A stretch of DNA of 64,000 nucleotides from Chlorella sorokiniana. Its lineage: Eukaryota > Chlorophyta > Trebouxiophyceae > Chlorellales > Chlorellaceae. Positions within the stretch are counted from its first letter, which is position 1, and each line of letters opens with the position of its first letter. Shown here piece by piece: positions 23,180-34,538 of this stretch. The notes below the pieces were generated by a model that searched no databases, had not been told where the DNA came from, and was given only the letters and a program-made list of their open reading frames with translations. The stretch covers positions 186,001-250,000 of the forward strand of contig CP084611.1 of NCBI GenBank assembly GCA_025917655.1, written 5' to 3'. Position numbers and translations under genes: made by a program.

Positions 23180-25410
23180 ATGGGCGCATGTTACTCGCGA
23201 CTACTGGTGGGTTTGCTGGAAATTTGCTATCGCTGATAGTCCCCGATACCTCCTGCCGCTCCCCGTATTGCAATGTCAGAGGTCTTCGCATCCCCCGATT
23301 AACCGCAGGATGTTGAGGAAACGAGTCATGGCCCGGCAGAGAAGCAAAGCATGGCAGTCAAGCGAGGCGGCAAGCTCGGGACCCGCACTTCCGCTATTAC
23401 AACGCTGCCCAGCCACCCGCCGCATATCTGGAACCCTTCAGTGACAAATCTGCCAGAGTCCCGTGGCAGCGAGGAGACTCTGCAGAGTGACGACAGCTTG
23501 CACAGCGATGGCTGGGGCAACTTGTATGCAGGAAGACCGCTGCAAACCGATGGCGACGCTGCTCCGCCCGTCGAGTGCGACCCAGCGGTGAGCGGCTGCA
23601 GCCTGCGGCCCCGCCAGCTGCTGCTTGGTTTGTGGTCCGGGGGTGGCCTGCCACAATGTGGGAGCAGGCTCTAGATCCGAGGCACCCCAGCTGCGCAGCT
23701 GACCGCATCCACAACGCCCGCTGCCAGCCAGCCTGCTGGCGCCGGCGCCTCAGGACACCTCTCCACTCCTTCCTGCACTGCAGGCAGCGGCGGCGCTGAT
23801 TGGAGAAATGCATGTGGGCCCCTGCATCGGCCATTGCCGCCGCTCGCCCCTGTACTCTGGGGTGTGGAGGCGGCGGCGGGTGACCATCCTCGTCAGCAGC
23901 CACCTGGCGCCCGCTGAAGGCGACGCGGCCCGGCTGGAGCGCGCCGCAGCAGCCGCCGCCGCCTCGCCAACACTACGCCACCCCCACCTCACGGCGCTGC
24001 TGGCGCTGGCGGTGCGGCGCAGGGCCCCAGGGCGCAGCGACAGCGGCGGCAGCAGCAGACGGAGCAGCTGCGACAGCGGCAGCGGCAGCGGCGGCGCCGA
24101 CTCGCCTCGACCGCGGGCTGGGCAGCTGGTGGAGGTTTGGACCTGCCTGGAGGTGAGCTGGCGCCAGCGTGGCTTGCAGCAGCCGACTCTGTCCCCTACC
24201 TTGCGCCTTGTTTTCCGGGATCGCAGTGGAGTTGAGGGTGGTCGACCTTACGTGCCGCCCTGCCAGGCTGCTCACATGACAAGAGCCTGCCCGCCCCCGC
24301 CCCGCCCCCCCGCCCCCCACCACCCCCCACACACACTTGGCAGCACTGCGAGCTGGGCACGCTGGCCGCCGCCGTCGCCGACCACTGCCTGCGCCGCTGG
24401 CCCGCCCCAGATGCGCCGCCTCGCTGGCGCCACGTGGCGGAGACCGCGCGCGAGGTGGCCGAGGCGCTGGCGCACCTGCACGCCAGAGGGGTCGCTCTGG
24501 GGCTGCTGACCTCTTCGAGCGTGCACCTGTGCCGCCCCGCCCGCATCGACGGCAGGCCTGGAGAGCGCTGCTTCGTGGCAAAGGCGAGCGATCCATTCCC
24601 GCTGGGGCTGCTGTGCTGAGGTGCCAATCCGTAGGCCCCGCTACCTGGGCCTGGGTCGGACGCCGCCACATCTGGCATCCACGGCCAGTGTAGGCGCACA
24701 CGCGGGGTGCAGCCCCTGCAAGTCCTTCAACTATTCGCACTGATTAGTCAACTGTCTGCCGTCCGCTGCCGCACTTTGCCTGCAGGTCTCCACAGCCTGC
24801 CGCTTCGTGCTGGGTCAGGAGCCATTCCCTGCCAAGGCCCTCCCCTGGGACCGCACCCCATACGCCGCTCCCGAGCTGCTGTCGGGCGCCGCCACAACCC
24901 GTCGCCTGCCTGCGACGTGTGGAGCTTCGGTGTTGTGCTGTGGGAGGTGAGGAGGCACCGCTGCCCGCTCCATGCATGCCCGCCCGCTGCGCCCTGCACC
25001 CCTTGGTGTGGGCTGCCGCGTCATGGCGTGCAGACAGAGGGGAAGGGGTAGAGAGAGCAGTTCTGGGATGGAAGGGCGTTGTGGCCTCGCACCTCATCTG
25101 TACCTTGCACCGCAGTGCTGCGCTCATGCCCTGCTCCCTGCCGCCCCCAGATGTGTGCTGGAACCCTCGCATGGCGGGCCACCGACGCCGCGCGCTGGTC
25201 ACGGGCGGTGCTGCGCGGGCGGTCGCCGCTGCCGCCGCTGAGCGCCGCCTGCCCTCCGCGGCTGCGGCGGCTGGCACAGGCGTGCATGGCGCCCGCCCAC
25301 ACGGCCGGCCAACTGTGACGGCCGCCACCGCGCAGCTGCACTTGCTTCTGGCTTGCCTCCCGAAGAGGCCTAGCCCTGCCAAACCGCCAGGGCCTTTCTT
25401 CCTTGGATGA
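23180..25410 (+). CDS. TKL-like pseudokinase with N-terminal acylation signal
   Basis: This kinase-fold protein is probably catalytically dead and membrane-anchored. Exon 1 (23180-23206) encodes only MGACYSRLL, an N-myristoylation site with a palmitoylatable Cys4. Exons 23309-23587, 23784-24152, 24344-24583 and one from 24786 follow in phase. The N-lobe reads VGPCIGHCRRSPLYSGVWRR where a Gly-rich loop should be, and VTILVSS where VAIK should be. The catalytic-loop region reads HARGVALGLLTSSSVHL, lacking HRD and the Asn. No DFG is visible; RTPYAAPELL (APE) and SPACDVWSFGVVLWE are well kept. The C-lobe ends with RPTVTAATAQLHLLL. The intron after exon 4 has a GC donor (24584). Frame breaks occur near 24885 and 25300. 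The TKL/Raf-like assignment rests on the C-lobe style. Function is unknown; a scaffold role is an inference. Confidence 0.75.
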
Positions 25411-25459
25411 TACTTTGCCAGATGGCGGCAGCATGCCGCTTCATCCCACCCCAAACCAT
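25341..25459. repeat. Diverged tandem duplicate, copy A (3' end of pseudokinase)
   Basis: Together with copy B at 25535-25649 this is a diverged direct repeat. Both contain, in the same order, CTGGC..CC.CGAAG, GCCAGGG, ATGGC.GCA.CATG and CCCAAACCAT. Copy A spans the last codons and stop of the pseudokinase. Confidence 0.7.
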
Positions 25460-26051
25460 TTTTGTCCCGATCTTAACGAACGCATCACTTGACTAGATTT
25501 CATACGGACTTCTGTTTTGGGGTCCAGTTTTGTGGCTGCTGCTGGCCTCCCCGAAGATGCCTGGTCCCGTCGGGGACTGCCAGGGATTCCCCTCTTTGAT
25601 CAAAACGTACCACATGGCAGCAACATGACGCTGGTTGCCCCCAAACCATCTCAATCTCAATCTGGACAAACCCATTCCTGATTACATGCAATGCCCAACA
25701 ACAGATGACAGTTTTGGTTTCATGATGGCGCTTCCCTTTTCCCACTGATTCGCATTGTTTTTTCACGCCTGTCTTGCCTCTTTGCATGAACGCCTTGAGG
25801 CCAGTGTTTCTTGCAAAATTGATCCTAAACCCTATCCGTGGAATAGGAAGCCGAAGTGACGGGAAATAGCATGGAATAGTATGCTTCTGTATCAATCAGC
25901 ATGCAATTGAGCCACCTGCAGCTGCTCGGGCTCTGCAGCGTGGGCATGCCGTCAGGACAGGGCCGCTCAGCACGCCGCTGCATCTCCGCCGGCAGCTGCT
26001 TGGGTTCAGCGTGGGAGGCGCATGGACGGCTGCTCAGCATGCTCAGCATGC
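25411..26051. other. Convergent intergenic region, pseudokinase / EF-hand gene
   Basis: AT-richer than its neighbours. It contains duplicate copy B and, on the minus strand, a TGTAA-type signal (TTACA near 25684) that could serve the EF-hand gene. No gene was recognised. Confidence 0.5.
25535..25649. repeat. Diverged tandem duplicate, copy B (intergenic)
   Basis: This is an intergenic copy of the segment at 25341-25459. It has accumulated many substitutions and small indels, so the duplication is old. Confidence 0.7.
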
Positions 26052-28933
26052 TCAGCGGGCAGGTGCACCCGACGGCGGCTGCACCTTGTTCAGCCACCAC
26101 TCCACAAACTCCCCTGCGGCCAGCGGGGCAGCGGCAGGTGCCAGGTCAGAATGCAGCGGGCCCGAGGGTGAGGGTGAGGGCGGCCCGTACTGAGGGAGGA
26201 AACAACTGGAGCACCCCGGATGGCTGCCTTCATGCAGAGAGGAGGAGCTGGCGGAGGTGGCAGCGGCCAGGGAGCCCCGTGGAGCCTGCCAGCAGAAGCT
26301 GCCGCCGTTGCACGGATGCGGCTGTCACACGCGGCAACCGACTGCAGCGCTGTGCTCAGAACGCGGGCAAGCGTCGGTGGGACTCCAGCACCTGCCACCC
26401 ACCCAGCTGAATTATTCCGTCTTTGTTCTTGTCCAGCAGGTCCAGCCCTGCCTTCACCTCAGCCGCACTCAGCTCGGGAGCAAACTTTGCGCTGCAGGCG
26501 GGATTGAAACAGGAGACACGGCGGATTGGGGGCGCGCCTGGCATTGAGGGCAGGAGCAGCCGATTGGCAGCAAGGCTGGCTGGGACGACGTGCAACCGCC
26601 GGCAAGAAGCCCGCCAGGCGGCAGCTCAGCCCACCACAGCTTCTGGAACTCGTCCAGGGACAGCACGCCGTTGTCGTCGGCATCGTAGGCGGAAAAGACG
26701 GTGGCGATCTCAGCAGCCTGGGCGGTGTTGGTGGTGGTGTGTGTGTGTGAGGGGGTGTGGGGGTCACGATATAAGGGTACACAAGCACAGCAATGAGGAT
26801 GAGCTGGGCAAGCTTAGCACAGCCACAGGTGCTTGAGTGCACCATGAAGAACACGGAGAGCCCAAGCACCGTGGCCGCCCACATCCGCTCGGCCTGCTCC
26901 CCCAAAAACAACAACACTCGCATCGACACCAACACCAACCCAGCCACCCAGCCGCCGCCGCTTCCCACACATTCACACCAGCCACCAACCCACCTGCTGG
27001 TCGCTGATGCCGTACTTGGCGGCGTCGAAGCCGTACAGGCGGGACGCTTTTTCCAGGGTGAGGTACGCCGCCAGGTCGCGCATCATATCCCCGTTGTCCC
27101 CCGGCCTGCTGCTGCTGCAGGCGGTACAAGGCAGGACAATCAACATCGGATTTAGAAGGCAGGCCCGAGGCGATGGGTGCGCCGAGGAGAAGAGGGCACG
27201 TGGATGGAGGGGAGGTGCCGGCGGCGGCCCTGTGGCGGCGGGCCCGCAGCGACTGGCTCAAGGCATGACCCCCGCATGTCGCAGCGCAGCTGCTGACTGG
27301 GCGGCGGCAGCAAGCACGCAGCAGGCCGCCGCTGGAGAGCATTTTATGATGCCCTCCCTCCCATTCTCAAAACACACCCACCCACCCACCCACCCACCCA
27401 CCCGCCCATTCACCCACCCACTCCCACGCCCCCGCCCGCCCACCCCCCACCTTGAGCAGGTCCGACATCCTGTTGAGCCCCGACACCACCTTGAGCGTGT
27501 TGACCGCCTCCACCGCCTTGTCCACGGTGGCCAGCCCCGACGACTCGCCCGCCAGGTCCTTCACCGCAGCCAGGAAGGCAGCTGGGGGGAGCAGGGGGAG
27601 GCATGGGGGGGGATGCGTTTGTGTGTGTTTGTGTGTGGTGGTGTGTGTGGTGGGGAGAGCAGCGGGCGGGGGCCTGCGGGATGCCAGCTCCAGGAGGCAG
27701 GAAGGGAAGAAGTGTGCCCCGAAGACCGACTGGCAGCGCAGGCAGCGCTGCAGGTGCGGCGCCGCGGCCCCTGTGCCCCGCCCGCCTGCCAGCCCAGCAG
27801 GCCACAGAGCCCGCCTCCGCTGCACTGCTGCCCACCCGAGTTGACGTTGAACTGGTAGATGGCGGTGAGCAGCATGCCGAGCTTAAAGAGGTCGAAGAAC
27901 GCTGCAGGGGGTCAGTTGGGAAAGGACAAAGCGTGCAGCGCCGGTCAGAGGGAAGCCAAAAGGAGGAGAGCCAGCGCAGCCGTGCACATATGCACGCAGG
28001 GCCTTTCATATGCACATGCAAACAACAGTACGAAGCAAACAGGACAAAATAAAGCACGGCGCACCTCCCGTGGCGTAGTAGCCGCACAGGAGGAAGGCGA
28101 CAGCTTGGAGCAGCGTGGCGGGCAGGCCGTACTGCTCGGCGGCGCCGCCGAGGTACAGCCCCCACGTAGGCACCGTAGGCGGCACCCAGATCTAGCAGGA
28201 TCTGGATCACCACCAGCAGCGACAGCCGGCTGCCCTGCTTGGTGAGCACCTGCAGGGGAAATGGAAGGGCAAAAACTTTGCAGCACGGCTGCCACCTCAA
28301 TGAAAAGCGGTTGATGCGCGGGCGATGCCCCAAGCAGAGCGTGCGCAGCTGCTGGCCGGCACTGAGATGGCAGACAGTGGGCGGCTCTCCGCGCCTGCCC
28401 ACCTTCCGCAGCTCTTCGGGGTGATCTCGCCCCCTCACCGCTGCCCGCCGACTTCCACAGCTTGAGAACCTGCGATGGATCGGGGGTGTCGGCGGACAGG
28501 CTGTGGAACACCAGGGGCGAACACGGTGTGCTGTGCAGGCTGGCCAGCCTGGAAGGGGGTCGCATGAATGGTGGCAGACCTCTTGCGCCCGCGACCGATC
28601 CAGGCCGCTCTTCTTCAGGGACTCCTCGAGCGCCTCTATTTTCTTCTTCTCCTCCTCTTCCTGCAAAGGGGAAAGCGCAGAAGGGCGCAACGTGAATGCC
28701 AGCTGGTGAGGCAGACAGCAGCTGCAGGCGACAGACGCCAGCAGCGCCTTCGCCATAGGATCTGTCAGGGGACTCACGCTGGCGGCGCGGACGATCAGGC
28801 TGCGCCTGCCCGATCTCTGCATTTTCCCGGGGAGCGCAGTGAAGGGAGCGAGGGCCTGGGTGGGCACCGTTCTGTAAAGCTGACCAGGCCGGCGCTGAGT
28901 GGCCGGCGCCGGCAGGGCACGCAGGCAAGTCAT
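26052..28933 (-). CDS. Plastid-targeted membrane EF-hand protein
   Basis: This is a predicted Ca2+-binding plastid membrane protein. The start at 28933 opens a transit-like N-terminus (MTCLRALPAPATQRRPG...); exon 1 is 28933-28778. A charged coiled coil follows, EEEEKKKIEALEESLKKSG. Hydrophobic segments come next: RLSLLVVIQILLDLGAAYG, LLQAVAFLLCGYYATG and FFDLFKLGMLLTAIYQF. Then there is a helical region (ATVDKAVEAVNTLKVVSG, AAYLTLEKASRLYGFDAAK). Two EF-hands close the protein, YDADDNGVLSLDEF and, across an intron, DKNKDGIIQLGEF, followed by VEWWLNKVQ and the stop at 26054-26052. One frame break falls in a five-base G run (C on the + strand, 28159-28163) between AAYGAYVG and LYLGGAAEQYG. It resembles plant plastid EF-hand proteins of unassigned function. 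It is head to head with the F-box gene. Confidence 0.75.
27374..27420. repeat. (CCCA)n microsatellite in EF-hand gene intron
   Basis: About ten CCCA repeats on the + strand (TGGG on the gene strand) sit near the donor of an intron. Confidence 0.85.
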
Positions 28934-29288
28934 CGCTATGATCGATGCGGGTGAATGCGCTCGCAAGCAAGGGTGACAGTAAGGGGAAGAAATCTGGGGT
29001 GGAGTGGGGACCTGGGATGGATGAATATCGTTTGATTATGATTGCAAAGTGTGATCGGTCATCGAATTTGCCGTTGAATTGTGCGGACGAAAGCAGTCGC
29101 GTACAGCTCCGTTGTACATCGCCTGTAGGGCTCTTCCCTCATGGGGATGGCCCTTGCCCGGCATCTGATGGCTTAACCGACATTGACGCCGCAGCAAGCA
29201 GCACAACGCCCCCGGCGTCTGTGCGTCCTCCTTGTCGTGCAGCACCATTTCCCGCTCGGATTCCAGCCCTTTGCTGGATCCTTCTAAT
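28934..29288. promoter_or_regulatory. Putative bidirectional promoter, EF-hand / F-box
   Basis: These are about 355 bp between divergent genes, locally AT-rich around 29020-29080. The F-box start is not certain, so its edge is approximate. Confidence 0.4.
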
Positions 29289-30749
29289 GCCCCTTACCCG
29301 CCGCTCAGCCGCTCTGCTGCTTGAGGCACAGGCGGGGGAGGCGACGAAGGAGCCGCCGCCGCAGAGCCTTGGGGCGCCCCGCTGGCGCTCTCCGACCTAG
29401 GCGATGACTTGCTTTCCAGCATTCTCAGCCATCTGCCCCCAGAAGACCTGCTTGCAGCAGCTTTGGTCAGCAGGGAGTGGCGCAAGCTCACCTCTGCGGA
29501 CTCAATCTGGCGACCTCACTGCGAGGTGAGCGGCGCTAGCGCTGGCGCCAGGCCGCCGGTGCCATCCCTTCTAGTGTGCGAAGTCTACGCTGCTGCCTGA
29601 TGCACCATTCGACCATTGTGGTGGCTTCTCTACGATCTGCTGCAGGCCAGCTGGCAGGGGCGGCTGTACTGCCCAGCAGCGGGGCGGCGGGACCTGCCGT
29701 GCAAGCAGCGCTTCCTGTACTCCCAGGCAGACGCGCGGCGCACCAAAATTACACGTGCGGGCTGCCATCCGGGCCTCTGTTTCTTCTATCATCCTCTGTC
29801 CCTCCCAGTGGCATTGGGGCACAGGGAGGCGTGTGCAGCAGCCCAGCTTACCCAGCGCTCCAAACGCTGCAGGGGACGAGCTGTGCGCCTTCCGCTGGCG
29901 CTTCCACTTCAAGCAGCAGGCGGGAGAGTTCTGGATGGCGATGGGTGAGGGGGCGCAGGTGCTGGCACCGCAGCGGCTGCGGGCACGCGCTGACAGCACA
30001 AGACTCCGACAACGTGGCAGCAGTGCACAGAGGCAGCCCCGGGCCAAGCCGCGGTTCTTGGTTCCACAATGCCAGGCCGCCCGCTCCCGCCCACGCTGTT
30101 CCCGCACCCCGCAGATCCCTTCTACACCGGCGAGGGCGAGCCCATGCAGCGGCTCTTCTCCAAAGACGGCAGCCTGAGCGCGCCGCCGGGCGACCCGCTG
30201 TGGGGTGCGTTGCCCGCCGCTGGACGCCCGCCGCTTCGAGCAGCTGGCCGGGCTGCAAGGGGGCGGACGGCGGGCAGCCAGCCTTTGAGCCCGGTATCAA
30301 TCCTTCGCCTGCCCCTGATCCTCTGCTCTTGCAGGCCACCACGAGAACCGCTGGCGGTTCTGCAAGACCAAAGAAGGCAGGCGGGGGCACTTTGTCAAGG
30401 TGGGCGGGCTGCAGCGGCGGCAAGCCTGGGGAAGCAGAGCCTGGCGGCGCAGCTGTCAACGGCAGCAGCAGCAGCAGCAGCAACAGCACAGCAGGAGGAA
30501 GTGTTTGAGGGTGACGGCGGCGGCGCCCCCTTCTGCCTGCTGCGCGTACTGTCTACACTGGCAAGGCGTGCCATTGAGCAGTTGGGGCATGCCTGTCTGC
30601 AGGTCAACCACTGGCCCAGCCTGACCATCCACCGCGGCGAGGACGGCGGCTGGATGATGCAGAATGAGTGGGTGGTGTATGAGGCGATACTGGAGCCCGG
30701 GGGACCCTACAGCGCGGGCGTCCGCGGCAAGGAGGCGTGGCTGCGTTGA
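29289..30749 (+). CDS. F-box protein, multi-exon, start uncertain
   Basis: A predicted substrate adaptor of SCF ubiquitin ligases. The F-box is LALSDLGDDLLSSILSHLPP then EDLLAAALVSREWRKL (about 29385-29500). Downstream exons encode ASWQGRLYCPAAG, ELCAFRWRFHFKQQAGEFW, DPFYTGEGEPMQRLF, ENRWRFCKTKEGRRGHFVKV and NHWPSLTIHRGEDGGWMMQN, ending at the stop 30747-30749. The C-terminal half is a Trp-rich domain I do not recognise. The ATG at 29289 would be the start if one base is missing in the C4 run near 29380. Otherwise the frame is reached by splicing from an unseen 5' exon. Introns are short and GT-AG. Confidence 0.7.
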
Positions 30750-31128
30750 AGGGAAGGCCTCCCTGCTCAGCACCCCTGTTCCAGCACAAAAACCGCCAGC
30801 ACGCCGCCCCGCACTTGCGCCAGCCTCACCTCGTTGTGTTGTGTTGGGTGTTTCTGGTCCGCGCACATACAGGGTGGCAGTGCCCCTGAATGCACAGACC
30901 AGGCGCTGCAACTCTGGTGCCGAGAAGCTCTGGGCTGCAGGCAGCATGTAAAATGGTTGGAACTACAGTTTATGAGCATGTGACACAGGCTGTCACCTAT
31001 CGCCAGCGGAATGATACTTTGCGTTAGAGCTGCGGCCAGGGCGGGCCCTCAATTGAGGAAAGCGCTTAGTCCCATCTGCAAAGTGTTAATGCGCGCGCCT
31101 GCCGCGCCCACTTTATTGTTTTACGGGT
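30750..31128. other. Intergenic region, F-box to NEK
   Basis: It contains the F-box 3' flank with TGTAA at 30947 and the upstream region of the NEK gene. No other feature was seen. Confidence 0.5.
30947..30951 (+). terminator. TGTAA polyadenylation motif, F-box gene
   Basis: A chlorophyte-type poly(A) signal about 200 nt beyond the stop. Confidence 0.6.
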
Positions 31129-34100
31129 ATGGGCGCCTGCTTTTCTGCCCAAACAGCGCCTGCCGCTGCTCCGGGAGGACTTCAGCCTGGAGCCTTGCTG
31201 AACGAGGGGCGGCTTCGTGTTTTGAAGCCAATTGGTGCAGGATCCTGGGCTGAGTGGTGAGCAAACCGACTGTGCGCTGCGCGGCGACTTTGCTTCGGAG
31301 TTGCGCTGCACTCGAGTCCGTTTGTCAGGCTTGTGCAGCCTGTATATTGCACCTTAATGCATTCACAAAGAGCTTGGGAGGAGCCGACGGCGCCGCCGAC
31401 CGCTTCACACTTCAAGCCCCTGGAGGGCGGCGACGATGCGCTAACCGTGCGTCCCCGCTCACCTCACCCCTTCCATCCGCTGCAGCTACCTCGTTGAGCG
31501 GGTGAAGGACGGCCAGAAGTATGCTTTGAAGCGCACCCAGATCACCGAACTCACCGAGGCAGAAAAGTGAGGCTTGCTCCGCTGCCGCAGCTGCCCCTGC
31601 TTTCCCAGCTGCGCAGCCATGCGTGAAACCAGTCTCGCCAGCAGTTACTTAACAGCGCACACTGCTGCACCTGCACCTCCACGTCGCTGCTGCCTGTATC
31701 CACACCCACCTCCCACCCCCCCGGCGATAATCAGGCCCCCATCCCTGCCCCACCGGCCTGCCTCCCCTTCCCCCACTCCCTGCCGCAGGTGGATCGCGGT
31801 CAACGAGGTGCGCCTGCTGGCCTCCCTGTCCCACCCCAACGTGGTGGACTACAAGCAGGCCTTCCTGGAGGGCGGCTGCCTGTGCTGCGTGATGGAAGTG
31901 GTGCCGCACGGCGACCTGGCGGGGGTGGTGGCGGCGGCGCGAGCCGCCGGGCAGCCGCTGCCCGAGGACGCCGTGTGGGGCTACCTGCAGCAGGCGAGCC
32001 GGGGCTCTGCGCGGGCGTGCTGGAGCCTGGGAGGTGGCTTGCTTGGGGTGGGGCTGCCACGCTGCCGCTGCATGCCAGCGCTGCTTGCCCGCCGGAGGTT
32101 GGCGGGCCACGTCTGGATGCCTGCCCGTCTTCCGATGCCCCCCCCCCCTGCCGCTCCCCCCTCATCCTCGCGCCCCTGCTCAGATCGCGCGGGGCTGCAG
32201 CACCTGCACTGCAGCGGCGTCGTGCACCGCGACGTCAAGCCCGCCAACGTGCTGCTGGGGCGTGGCGGCGTGCTCAAGGTGGCGGACTTGGGGGTGGCGG
32301 GCCTCCTCCACCGAGGATCCTCCAAGCTGCAGGTGGGAGCCCGGCTGCGGATGCGGCGGCGGCAGCTGCAGCACGCGTGCTGTCGCTGCCGCTGTTGTCG
32401 CGGATGTGGTAGGTAGTGGTGGGTGTGAGCAGAGTGGCTGCTGCAGTCGTTGGGGGTCAAAATAAAAAGGATGTGGGAAAGAGTTGAGCAAACCAACAGG
32501 TGTGTTGCTTCTCCAGACGAGCGGGGATGCCTCTCTGCGAAGCGGCAGGAGCAGCCTGCCTGTATCGCTCATCGCGGCGTGTGAGCTCTGCATGCTGCGG
32601 CTGACACCCCTTGCCTCTTTGCCCTCCCCATGCACCGCTCGCTTGCGCCGCTCCTTGTGTCCAGATTGGCACGCCGCAGGTGAATGCTTCCCCACCGCTT
32701 GTGGCGTGTGGCGGGGGATGCGGGGGCGCGCGGTTGTCGTTGGCCTGAAGGAGGGTGGTAGATGCCGCTTGTGGTGACTTGAAGGGGTTGCATGCGAGCC
32801 AATTGCGGGCTTCATGCGGGCCACTGGAGACGTCAGCCCTGCCGGCGTCATCGCTTGGGGCCCTGCTGGCAGATCGCTATAGCAGCTGTGCTACAGCCAT
32901 CAAAGCCAGCCTGGCCGCCCACGTTCCACACCCAACCCGTATCCCACCCGTATTCCCTGATCACCGCAGTACATGGCGCCCGAGATGCACGCTGGGCGGC
33001 AGTACGGCGCCCCCGCCGACCTCTGGTCCCTCGGCTGCCTGCTGTTCGAGCTGTGCAGCCTGCGCCCGCTCTTCGCCGAAAGGGACGAGGAGGTGCTGGC
33101 GCGCAAGGTGCGTGACCAAGGTTTGGATGTTTCAAGGCGTGGCGATCGACCGCTATGCTCGCCGCTGCCTCTCCCTCCGCGGCCGCTGCGATGGGCACGC
33201 TGCGCTTTCCTGTGTTGGCTTCCAGTCTGCTTTCCCTCTCCTGGGCCATCCTGTGCTTCGGCTGGCCAGGCCCGTGCGCCTGCCTTCAAGCGCCCGTACC
33301 TCGTCCCATTTGCTGCTCTCCACAGCACCCCCCCCCCCCCCCCCCCTTCCCGCATTGCTCCCTCCCAGGTGCTATCCATGTCGCTGCCGCCCGCCATCCC
33401 TGCCCGGTACTCGCCCGAGCTGCAGGTGGGTGGGTGGGGATGGGCAGTGATGTGTTCGTGTGTGTGTGTGCGTGTGTGTGTGCGTGCGTGCGTGTGGTGC
33501 TGGCGGGTGGGTGGGTGGGGGAAGGTGACCGTGAAAGAGGCAGCGCGCTGAAACAGTACTGGCAGGGTTGCCGCCGCCTGGTTCAGCGCCTGGAGGCGTA
33601 TCCTCAGCGTGGGGACGTGGGAAGGGATGGCGGCCCTCGAATGCAGAAAAATACTCAGAGCTGGCAAGCGCGATTGTTGCAACTTCTGCCACCCACGCTT
33701 CGGCCCCGCAGATCATGATCAACCGTATGCTGCAGCAGGAGCCGGGCGCGCGGCCAAGCATCGGCGAGGTGTTGGCGTCGCCGGCGCTGCAGCAGCGGGC
33801 GGGGGCGCTGCCGGAGAAGCTGTCGAGCGAATTGAGCATGCGCTCCCTCAGCCTCGACTGCATGGAGGTGGGTGGAACCGAGTCAGCGTGCTTGTGTGCC
33901 CCTGTCCAGTGTGGTGGCTGTGAGTGAGTGGGTGTTTGTGTAGGTACAACGAATTTGGGTCGCCAGGCTGCCTTCGCTGCTGGCTGCAGCGTGCGGTCGC
34001 AGTGCCAACAGCTTGGGAATCAAGCTGCGGTGCTTGCTCTGCTTCGCGGATGCCCATCACGCCGCTGCCAGCCTCGGAAGCGGGGACGCCGGTGCTTCCG

Positions 34101-34538
34101 CTGGTTGCTGCGGGGCAGCGCTGCTGCCGCCGCCATGAGCGTGGTGCTGATAGGCCGATTCGGCAGACACGACCTGTCAGCGCGCCTCACGCGCCCTCAC
34201 ACACACTCAAACACACACCGTATGAGCACAAAAAACTGTGCCAGAACGCTTATGACTTTTCGTTGCAGGGGGTGCCCATCCTGCCGGCCATCGAGGTGCC
34301 TACGGACATCGCGCAGCTTAATGCGCTGCTGCCCAAGGGCCGCGGCAGCTTTGACAGCGCAGCTGGGATGGAGGCGGCAATGGATGTGGTTGCGAGGATG
34401 GGCCTGCCCGCCATCCCACACCCCAAGCTTACAGACGCTGTTGCACAGGGACATGAGCGTGCGGGTAAGCATGCTGCAGCGGCGCTACCAGACGTCGCCA
34501 GCCCTGTCACTGTGATGGGGGCCTGGGCAGCGCCATGA
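31129..34538 (+). CDS. NIMA-related (NEK) Ser/Thr kinase with N-terminal acylation signal, 15-nt micro-exon
   Basis: This is an active-looking NEK kinase; algal NEKs act in cilia, microtubules and the cell cycle. Exon 1 (31129-31256) encodes [15 protein letters not shown]... (myristoylation, Cys4 palmitoylation) and the Gly loop IGAGSWAE. Exons 31486-31566, 31789-31993, 32184-32332, 32665-32679, 32970-33107, 33369-33425 and 33712-33867 follow in phase. Visible motifs are YALKRTQI (catalytic Lys), [22 protein letters not shown] and DLG instead of DFG. The T-loop IGTPQ comes from the 15-nt exon and is followed by [19 protein letters not shown] and [11 protein letters not shown]. The intron at 31994 has a GC donor. 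One base appears missing in the G4 run at 32191-32194 (IARGLQHLHC). Later exons from 34269 ([20 protein letters not shown]) form a C-terminal tail whose end is tentative. Confidence 0.88.
32665..32679 (+). other. 15-nt micro-exon of the NEK gene
   Basis: ATTGGCACGCCGCAG encodes IGTPQ. It is flanked by CCAG on the left and GTGAATGC on the right, with phase 0 on both sides. It supplies the activation-segment residues directly before YMAPE in the next exon. Confidence 0.8.
33328..33347. repeat. Poly-C run in NEK intron
   Basis: An uninterrupted C run of about 19 bases lies upstream of the acceptor for the exon at 33369. Confidence 0.9.
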
